A stretch of 64,000 nt of DNA. Source: Jatrophihabitans cynanchi (GTDB lineage Bacteria; Actinomycetota; Actinomycetes; Mycobacteriales; Jatrophihabitantaceae). Each line of letters begins with the position of its first letter. Positions within the stretch are counted from its first letter, which is position 1. Of this stretch, positions 56,380 through 64,000 are shown piece by piece. Where the stretch lies: NCBI RefSeq assembly GCF_027247405.1, contig NZ_CP097463.1, positions 3,100,001-3,164,000 of the forward strand. Reading direction: 5' to 3'. The notes beneath the pieces are model-generated. The model was not told the DNA's origin, ran no database searches, and saw nothing but the letters and a program-made list of their open reading frames with translations. Made by a program: the position numbers and the translations under genes.

Positions 56380-57294
56380 GTGACCGCACGCGACGCGAAA
56401 CCGCGAGCCGGGCGCTCGACGAGCCCCGTCGTGTCCCTCGGACGCGAAGTCATCCACGCCTATGGCTGCGCCACGGCACGGTGGCGGCCCGATCCGGATT
56501 TTCTGATCATCGGGGCGAAGCGCGGCGGGAGCACGTCGTTCTACTACGACCTACTCCGCCACTCGCAGATCGCGCCGCTCTTCCCGCGTCCGGACCATCT
56601 ACCGAAGGCGGCCGCCACTAAAGGAGTGCACTACTTCGACCAGAACTACCATCGCGGCGAACGCTGGTACCGAAGCCATCTGCCCTCCGGGTTCGTACGC
56701 GGACGTCAGGCTCGCCGGCTCGGTTTGCCCGTGATCACAGGTGAGGCGTCGCCGTACTACCTGTTTCATCCCGCTGCCGCCGAACGGGCCGCGGCCATGT
56801 TGCCCGGGGCAAAGATCATTGCGGTGCTGCGCGATCCGGTACAACGCACGTACAGCCATTGGAAGGAACGGCGACGCGAGGGCGCAGAGGAACTGGACTT
56901 CAGCGCGGCGCTCGAGGCGGAGGATATCCGGATCGGCGCGATCGAGGATGAACTCCGGCGCGATCCGGCCGCCTACAGCTATGCCCACGAGCAGCAGTCC
57001 TATGCCCGGCAGAGTGAGTACGTAACGGGATTGGCGCGCTGGTACAAGCACTTTCCCAGGGAGCAGTTCCTCATCCTGTCCAGCGAGGAGTATTACGCCG
57101 ACCCGCAAGCCGCCCTCCGGGAAGCGCAGGTGTTTCTCGGCCTAGACCGAGAAGAGCTCGCTTCCGGAGAAGTGCGCAACGCTGCGGCGGGCGATGCCAT
57201 CGACCCTGTCGTGGAAGCGGAGCTGCGGAATCGGTTCGGGCCGTACAACGACCAGTTGTGCCAGCTCACCGGTCGGACCTTTCCGTGGCCCTAG
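56380..57294 (+). CDS. Sulfotransferase of the surface-polysaccharide island
   Basis: 304 residues from the GTG at 56380; a GTG at 56431 would give 287. The PAPS 5'-phosphosulfate loop is DFLIIGAKRGGSTSFYYDLL near residue 45, and the 3'-phosphate site is VLRDPVQRTYSHWKERRREG near 150. This is the Sulfotransfer_1/heparan-sulfotransferase-like pattern. It suggests that the polysaccharide or a glycolipid is sulfated. It is divergent from the APH-like gene with 17 bases between the starts. Sulfate activation genes are not in the window. Confidence 0.85.
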   Translation: MTARDAKPRAGRSTSPVVSLGREVIHAYGCATARWRPDPDFLIIGAKRGGSTSFYYDLLRHSQIAPLFPRPDHLPKAAATKGVHYFDQNYHRGERWYRSHLPSGFVRGRQARRLGLPVITGEASPYYLFHPAAAERAAAMLPGAKIIAVLRDPVQRTYSHWKERRREGAEELDFSAALEAEDIRIGAIEDELRRDPAAYSYAHEQQSYARQSEYVTGLARWYKHFPREQFLILSSEEYYADPQAALREAQVFLGLDREELASGEVRNAAAGDAIDPVVEAELRNRFGPYNDQLCQLTGRTFPWP

Positions 57295-57424
57295 TGGGCT
57301 AAGAACGAGGCCTAAGACGCCGACCTTGCCGAGCCTCGGTCCGCCGAACACGCGATCGGCACGCTCAGCTGTCCAACAACTCGGGGTGGTGCGCCTCGCG
57401 ATGGCATGCGGCGGCGACAAGCGG

Positions 57425-58228
57425 CTATTGCGCTCGCTCAAACAGGAGGAACAGGTGCGGATTGAGCGGACTTTTCGCTAGCCAGGGCACGCTCGGCAGC
57501 TTCAGCAGCATTCTGCTCGCAGCTTGACCAGGCCGACCCAAGACCCGGCGAACTCGCTCCAATGCGTAATACCCCTCAGCGTTGCCGAACGACCGCAGCG
57601 TGAACCCGTTCGGCGCGAAAAGCTGTTGAAGATCGGACGCGGATAGCGTGAAGCCTTCGAAGGGCGAGTGCAACCGGAAGCCGTGCCGGCCGCGTCGGTC
57701 CTCCGCATGCTCGTCAGCGGGGAAGAGTCGGTTCGGGGTGGCGATGAAGACATACCGCGCGCTCACCCGACACAACTCCGCAACGAATGCGGCGCGCTGC
57801 TCACTCACATCCTCAGCCAACTCACGTGCCCGGAACCGGGCCCCGACATGCTCGATCACCTCGAGGGAATAGACCAGGTCGAAGAACCGGTCCTCATGCG
57901 GAAGGTGCTGGCCGTCGGTGGAGGCCAGGTAGGCGTACTGATCCGTGATCACAGGCTGCAGTGAGGGATCGACACCAAACGCCTCATACCCGAGGTCACG
58001 CAACCAGATCGGGAAGGCGGCGCTACCGCAACCGACTTCGAGGACGCGACGTGCGTCAAGGCGCTCAAGCAGCGGCAGTAGGAAGTTATCGAGCTTGCGC
58101 TTGGACTTACTGAGTTCATGCTCGCTGGCGTAGAAGCTCCAGTGCGAGTCGTCCTGGCTCAGCCGGGGAACAGTGGCCCGGTGGCTGCTGCCATCGCCGT
58201 CCTCATGGTGAGCTTCTGATCGGGACAT
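57425..58228 (-). CDS. SAM-dependent methyltransferase
   Basis: 267 residues. Class I motif I is RRVLEVGCGSAAFPIWL near residue 60, motif II lies in YEAFGVDPSLQPV, and FFDLVYSLEVIEHVGAR near 120 is motif IV. The FIATPNRLFPADEHAED region is typical of the Methyltransf_23 type found in glycan clusters. It probably methylates a sugar or a lipid-linked glycan; the acceptor is unknown. Confidence 0.82.
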   Translation of the reverse strand: MSRSEAHHEDGDGSSHRATVPRLSQDDSHWSFYASEHELSKSKRKLDNFLLPLLERLDARRVLEVGCGSAAFPIWLRDLGYEAFGVDPSLQPVITDQYAYLASTDGQHLPHEDRFFDLVYSLEVIEHVGARFRARELAEDVSEQRAAFVAELCRVSARYVFIATPNRLFPADEHAEDRRGRHGFRLHSPFEGFTLSASDLQQLFAPNGFTLRSFGNAEGYYALERVRRVLGRPGQAASRMLLKLPSVPWLAKSPLNPHLFLLFERAQ

Positions 58229-58401
58229 ACGCGCATACTAGTGGCCGGCCCTCCGCGCAGCCATACAGGCTTCCGTGCCTCTTGAATCCGCCCAGTCGCC
58301 CTAGTGAGCTACGTCCGACGCGTCGGGACGACCCACGCGCTCGTCGGGCTGGGGAAGGCCCGTCAGTGACTACAGCCGCACCATAAGCCTCGCTGTCGTA
58401 C

Positions 58402-60189
58402 TCAGGTGCAGGCCTGCTCGTGCGTGGAAACTGTCACTGGGTTGACTAGCGGCTGACGCAAGATGGTGACAGGTGCCGTCGAGGCCGGATCGTCGGTCAC
58501 GACGGTGACGGTGCGCGTTGCTCCCGCCGGTAGTTCGAGATCCGCGGTGACCGTAACGAGACCGTTCTCCTGGATCGATGCCAGCGTGACCGCTTTGCCG
58601 TCGATCGCAACCGACCGTACGGTGGCGCCAGCTGATCCGTAATACGTGACCAGTAGCCGGTTGTCGCCCGGCTCGGCGCCCTTGGGTGGTGTATCAGCGC
58701 GGATGGTCACGTACCGGGGTAGTCCGGTGCTCGGTGCGCTGTTGGTGACGGTGAAGGTCGCGACCGATGTGCTGTTCGCTCCGCAGCCGCTGCGGGTGTA
58801 GGTCATCGTGCGGTCGAGGTAGTAGTCCAGCTTGCTGCCCGCAGCGTTGTTGACCACGAAGCCGCTGAACGGCCCACCGCCGGCGTCCAGTACCCCGGCC
58901 CAGCCACCCTCGACGATGAGCTTCTCTACCGTTGGGTCGGCGCTCCACACCACGAGCCGCCGCTCTCGTGCGGCGTGCGAGAGCGCGCGCACCATCGCCG
59001 TGCCGTTCCCTCCGTGGGCGATCTTGTCAGCGGCAGCCTTTGCCAGCGTGGCCAGGTATGCCTTGCGGGCCTCTTTGTCCGCTGCGCTTTCCGAGCTGAA
59101 CATCTTGTACTGCTTCTGCTGGGTGAGGGCGACGACGTCGGCTGCGTCGAGCCTCGTCCCGTCCGGGAGCGTGGCGGGGCCGGTCACCTTCAGCAGGTAG
59201 CTGAGGGCGGTCGGATCCACCGCAAGCGCGCCGTTGATCTGCTGGCCGGTCTTGGCCTGCCACATGCCGGCCCAGATTCGTGCTGCGTAGCTGAAGTCGG
59301 GGCTCAGGTTCGAGTTCTGGATGACGCCGGTCGGGTCGTCCTGCTTGTATCGCGCGTCGAACTCCGAGCCGAGGTCGACCTTGGCGCGAACCCCGTGCAA
59401 CTCGTCGTCGGAGCCGAAGTGCGTGAAGGTGATCTTGCCGTGGTCGGCAGTGACGATCGCGAACGCGCCGGGGATGCCGCCCAGGCCGCGGGACTCCGCC
59501 TCGTTCATGAAGCCGATGAAGTAGCGCTGCTGCCCGGACTGGCCGAGCATCGGCAGCAGTACTTGGACCGTCCGGTCGGCGCCGGAAAGCTCGGCGTCCA
59601 GTCTCGTCAGCGCGTCGGACACCGAGTTCCGGGCGGAGGAAACAGCGCCGAGCCAGGACCCTGCAGTCGCGGATACGGTCTGCGCGGCTTCATGTGCCGC
59701 GGCTGCGGCGCTGTGCAGACCGGGTGCTGCGGCTGCTAGCCGGCCAAGATCGATCGTCGAGTTGCGCAGGTGCGGCATGTCCGCGACGTCCTGCGCCAGC
59801 TTGATCACCCCGGGCAGGACGTTCGTGCCGACACCGTCGGCCTGCTCAGCAATGACGCGCGCGGTGTGTAGCGGCGTCCCGAGGACCGGCAGGTTCGCGC
59901 TCACCCACCACGCGGGCCCGGTCGACAGCTCGTGCGCTCGCGCGGCATGGGTGGTGATGTTCGCTGCCAGGCTGCGCGCCGCGCCCATATCGCCTGCGGT
60001 GAGCGCGGCTCGCAGCTTCGGCAACTCGCTGCGCACCGTGTTGAGTTGGCTGCGGGCCAGCAGTGCGGTGACCATCACCCAGATCACGCCCACGAGGGCG
60101 ACGGCCAGGGCGGACCAGCCGAGCAGCAGCAGGATTAACCGACCCCGCGGACGCGCCTCGGCACGTCCGCGGTTGAGCGCGAGTCTCAC
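58402..60189 (-). CDS. DUF4012 membrane-anchored extracellular protein
   Basis: 595 residues from a GTG. One N-terminal membrane segment (LILLLLGWSALAVALVGVIWVMVTALL, about residues 18-44) anchors a large outside part. The DUF4012 core includes QRYFIGFMNEAESRGLGGIPGAFAIV near residue 225 and SYAARIWAGMWQAKTGQQINGALAVDPTALSYLL near 300. The last 130 residues are Ig-like. DUF4012 proteins accompany actinobacterial polysaccharide clusters and are uncharacterised; a role in chain transfer or anchoring is possible. Confidence 0.82.
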   Translation of the reverse strand: MRLALNRGRAEARPRGRLILLLLGWSALAVALVGVIWVMVTALLARSQLNTVRSELPKLRAALTAGDMGAARSLAANITTHAARAHELSTGPAWWVSANLPVLGTPLHTARVIAEQADGVGTNVLPGVIKLAQDVADMPHLRNSTIDLGRLAAAAPGLHSAAAAAHEAAQTVSATAGSWLGAVSSARNSVSDALTRLDAELSGADRTVQVLLPMLGQSGQQRYFIGFMNEAESRGLGGIPGAFAIVTADHGKITFTHFGSDDELHGVRAKVDLGSEFDARYKQDDPTGVIQNSNLSPDFSYAARIWAGMWQAKTGQQINGALAVDPTALSYLLKVTGPATLPDGTRLDAADVVALTQQKQYKMFSSESAADKEARKAYLATLAKAAADKIAHGGNGTAMVRALSHAARERRLVVWSADPTVEKLIVEGGWAGVLDAGGGPFSGFVVNNAAGSKLDYYLDRTMTYTRSGCGANSTSVATFTVTNSAPSTGLPRYVTIRADTPPKGAEPGDNRLLVTYYGSAGATVRSVAIDGKAVTLASIQENGLVTVTADLELPAGATRTVTVVTDDPASTAPVTILRQPLVNPVTVSTHEQACT

Positions 60190-60236
60190 GTCGGATCTGG
60201 GCTTCCGTCGGCGCGCACGCCCGGAAGCCTAGGCGA

Positions 60237-60776
60237 TCAGGACTGGCGACGCCGACGACCCAGCAGCAGCAGCATTCCGCCACCCACGAGCAGCACGCCG
60301 GCGATCAGCGAGGCGGTGAGCGTGTGGAAGCCGGTGCTGGCCAGGCCGCCGCCCGAGCTGCGGTGGGTCGAGACACCGGCAACACCGGCTCCGCCGAACG
60401 GGTCGAACTGGCAGGTGGTGCTGCCCGCGTCGGCGACGATCAGGTGGCCCGTCCCGGTGATCGACGTCGGGATCGTGACCTGATCGCGGAACGCGCCGGT
60501 GCCGTCGGTCTGCACCGAGCCCAGGCTGACCGGGGTCGACGAGTGCACCGACAGGTTCACCGTGGTGTTGGCCGGGAAGCCGCTGCCGAGGATGGTGAGG
60601 CTGTCGCCACCGCTGACGGTGGTGTCGCTCGAGGAGATGGTGCAGCTCGACGACGGCGGGTACGGATCGGCCGCGGCGCGGCTGTGCCACGAGGTCAAGG
60701 TGACGAGAGCCAGCGCGGTGATCAGCGCGGCGAACAGGAGCGCCGTACGGCGCGCGCGCAGGATGGACATGCTCAT
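60237..60776 (-). CDS. LAXTG sortase-anchored surface protein
   Basis: 179 residues from the ATG at 60776 (an ATG at 60770 is also open). Signal peptide to about residue 33. The mature part is one Ig-like/Big domain (CTISSSDTTVSGGDSLTILGSGFPANTTV). The C-terminus has GLASTGF, a membrane segment (TLTASLIAGVLLVGGGMLLLL) and GRRRRQS, a complete cell-wall sorting signal of the class E (LAXTG) kind. The start lies eight bases after a TCGGGGGAA motif. No sortase gene is in the window. Confidence 0.8.
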   Translation of the reverse strand: MSMSILRARRTALLFAALITALALVTLTSWHSRAAADPYPPSSSCTISSSDTTVSGGDSLTILGSGFPANTTVNLSVHSSTPVSLGSVQTDGTGAFRDQVTIPTSITGTGHLIVADAGSTTCQFDPFGGAGVAGVSTHRSSGGGLASTGFHTLTASLIAGVLLVGGGMLLLLGRRRRQS

Positions 60777-60784
60777 AACACTGA

Positions 60785-60808
60785 TTCCCCCGATGTGCTA
60801 TCCCCCGA
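60785..60808 (-). promoter_or_regulatory. Double TCGGGGGA motif before the LAXTG protein
   Basis: TCGGGGGAT (60800-60808) and TCGGGGGAA (60785-60793) on the minus strand, 15 bases apart; the proximal copy has normal ribosome-site spacing to the ATG at 60776. Confidence 0.5.
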
Positions 60809-60881
60809 TAAGACAGTCAACGTGAGGCTAGCGCACTTTTACACCGATCGCACGTAAGACCTTCCGGCTGTGGATCACGGC

Positions 60882-61394
60882 TCAGTCCCGGCGCCGGTAC
60901 GTGCCCAGCAGAACCAGGGCGAACCCGCCGATAACGAGCACGAGAACCCAACCGAGGGTCAGGACGAGGGCGTCCAAACCTTGCGACGGCCGGCTCGGCT
61001 CCGCCTCCGGGGGTGTGCCGACGGGGACCGAACTCGGCGGTGGAGTCGGCGCAGCGCTCTGCGCGCTCGGGCGGGTGCTCCTGCTTCGCGTGGCCGTGCT
61101 GCCTGGCAGCGCCGGCACACCCGTCAGCCACGAGCCGCTGCCCGCGGATCGGGTCGCGCCGGTCGGCGTGCTTCCGGATGATCCGGTGTTCCCTGTGCCG
61201 GGTGAACCGGTGGACCGCGACGGGCTCGGTGACGGCGTAGGGGTGGTCACCACGCCCGTCGGCGCGGTCGGCGGATACGGCGCCGGCGTTCCGGCACGCG
61301 CTGCACCGGTCGCGACGAGCGCGAACGTCAGCGCAGCCGCGATGAGCAGCGCGACGCGGGCATGCGTCGACGCCAGGACGGCAGATCCAGCCAC
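60882..61394 (-). CDS. Secreted Pro/Ser/Thr-rich protein with C-terminal membrane anchor
   Basis: 170 residues from a GTG. Signal peptide to about residue 34 (VALLIAAALTFALVATGAARA). The rest is low complexity (TPTPSPSPSRSTGSPGTGNTG), ending in one membrane segment (ALVLTLGWVLVLVIGGFALVLL) and GTYRRRD. The layout resembles a sortase substrate, but no LPXTG-like motif precedes the membrane segment, so it is probably a plain C-tail anchor. It follows a TCGGGGGAA motif and lies just upstream of the LAXTG gene. Confidence 0.68.
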   Translation of the reverse strand: MAGSAVLASTHARVALLIAAALTFALVATGAARAGTPAPYPPTAPTGVVTTPTPSPSPSRSTGSPGTGNTGSSGSTPTGATRSAGSGSWLTGVPALPGSTATRSRSTRPSAQSAAPTPPPSSVPVGTPPEAEPSRPSQGLDALVLTLGWVLVLVIGGFALVLLGTYRRRD

Positions 61395-61399
61395 GTACT

Positions 61400-61408
61400 T
61401 TCCCCCGA
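61400..61408 (-). promoter_or_regulatory. TCGGGGGAA motif before the secreted Pro/Ser/Thr-rich protein
   Basis: Perfect 9-mer on the minus strand, ending five bases before the GTG at 61394. Confidence 0.5.
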
Positions 61409-61513
61409 TTCCACGTCCGTCCCACCGTTAGATCCGTGTGAGTTGGCCGTGATGGGCGACAGTCTAACCACAGTCGGCCCGCTTGGCCACGGTTGGCTGT
61501 CAGAAGGCACGCG

Positions 61514-61519
61514 TAGGCT
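61514..61519 (+). promoter_or_regulatory. Candidate -10 of mfd
   Basis: TAGGCT followed by GG, the same sequence as upstream of rplY, 62 bases before the mfd start. A weak TTGGCT lies 15 bases upstream. Confidence 0.4.
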
Positions 61520-61528
61520 GGCAAAGCA

Positions 61529-61553
61529 GCCCCTGTCTTTCGCGGACAGGGGC
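61529..61553 (+). other. Hairpin at the 5' end of the mfd leader
   Basis: GCCCCTGTC and its exact complement form a 9-bp stem with a 7-nt loop, just after the predicted -10. It ends 27 bases before the mfd start codon. It may stabilise or regulate the mRNA. Confidence 0.45.
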
Positions 61554-61580
61554 GATTACTGCTGTGCTGAAAGGGAAATC

Positions 61581-64000
<2,420 letters not shown>

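Noticed and set aside
60882-61394. LPXTG sortase substrate
   Set aside because: It has a C-terminal membrane segment and basic tail, but no LPXTG or LAXTG motif before the membrane segment.

Overview
The window is high-GC DNA from an actinobacterium. The evidence is pervasive G/C at third codon positions, many GTG starts, ATGA/GTGA gene overlaps, TAGGCT-type -10 elements, a DivIVA/FilP-like coiled-coil protein, an LAXTG surface protein and an rplY-pth...mfd neighbourhood. The genus cannot be assigned from the sequence alone.

0-9.6 kb is a catabolic block. It opens with the end of a luciferase-like flavin oxidoreductase, a DUF885 metallopeptidase-like protein and a small TIGR04076 protein. 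A LysR regulator then faces a tightly overlapping operon for kynurenine breakdown through 3-hydroxyanthranilate: aminomuconate-semialdehyde dehydrogenase, RidA-type aminomuconate deaminase, 3-hydroxyanthranilate dioxygenase, ACMS decarboxylase, kynureninase and kynurenine 3-monooxygenase. Tryptophan dioxygenase and kynurenine formamidase are not in the window.

9.6-31 kb is a mixed core region. It holds an ECF-like sigma factor with a membrane-tethered partner, a PAP2 phosphatase, a TetR regulator, a VSR/DUF559-like gene bracketed by two near-identical 69-bp symmetric repeats, an ABC-F ATPase, ispE, a secreted glucodextranase-like GH15 enzyme, a coiled-coil pair resembling Scy/FilP, a DrrAB-type exporter, rplY, pth, a methylguanine methyltransferase, an Ada-AlkA fusion and ppc.

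31.3-61.4 kb is a large exopolysaccharide and cell-surface island. It contains a priming glycosyl-phosphate transferase, rmlABCD for dTDP-rhamnose, several glycosyltransferases, a CE4 deacetylase, a Wzy-like polymerase, a Wzx-like flippase, a Wzc-like tyrosine kinase with its Wzb-like phosphatase, a sulfotransferase, a methyltransferase, a phosphotransferase-fold kinase, a PL14-like lyase, a 1481-residue multidomain secreted protein with a lipoprotein partner, a DUF4012 protein and two surface proteins. Its centre looks visibly less GC-rich than the flanks. The 9-mer TCGGGGGA(A/T) recurs next to the start codons of many of its genes and is the clearest unexplained regulatory signal here. The window ends inside mfd.

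The two most unusual things are the repeat-flanked VSR-like module at 12.5-13.6 kb, which also carries a perfect DnaA-box sequence, and the TCGGGGGA leader motif of the surface island.
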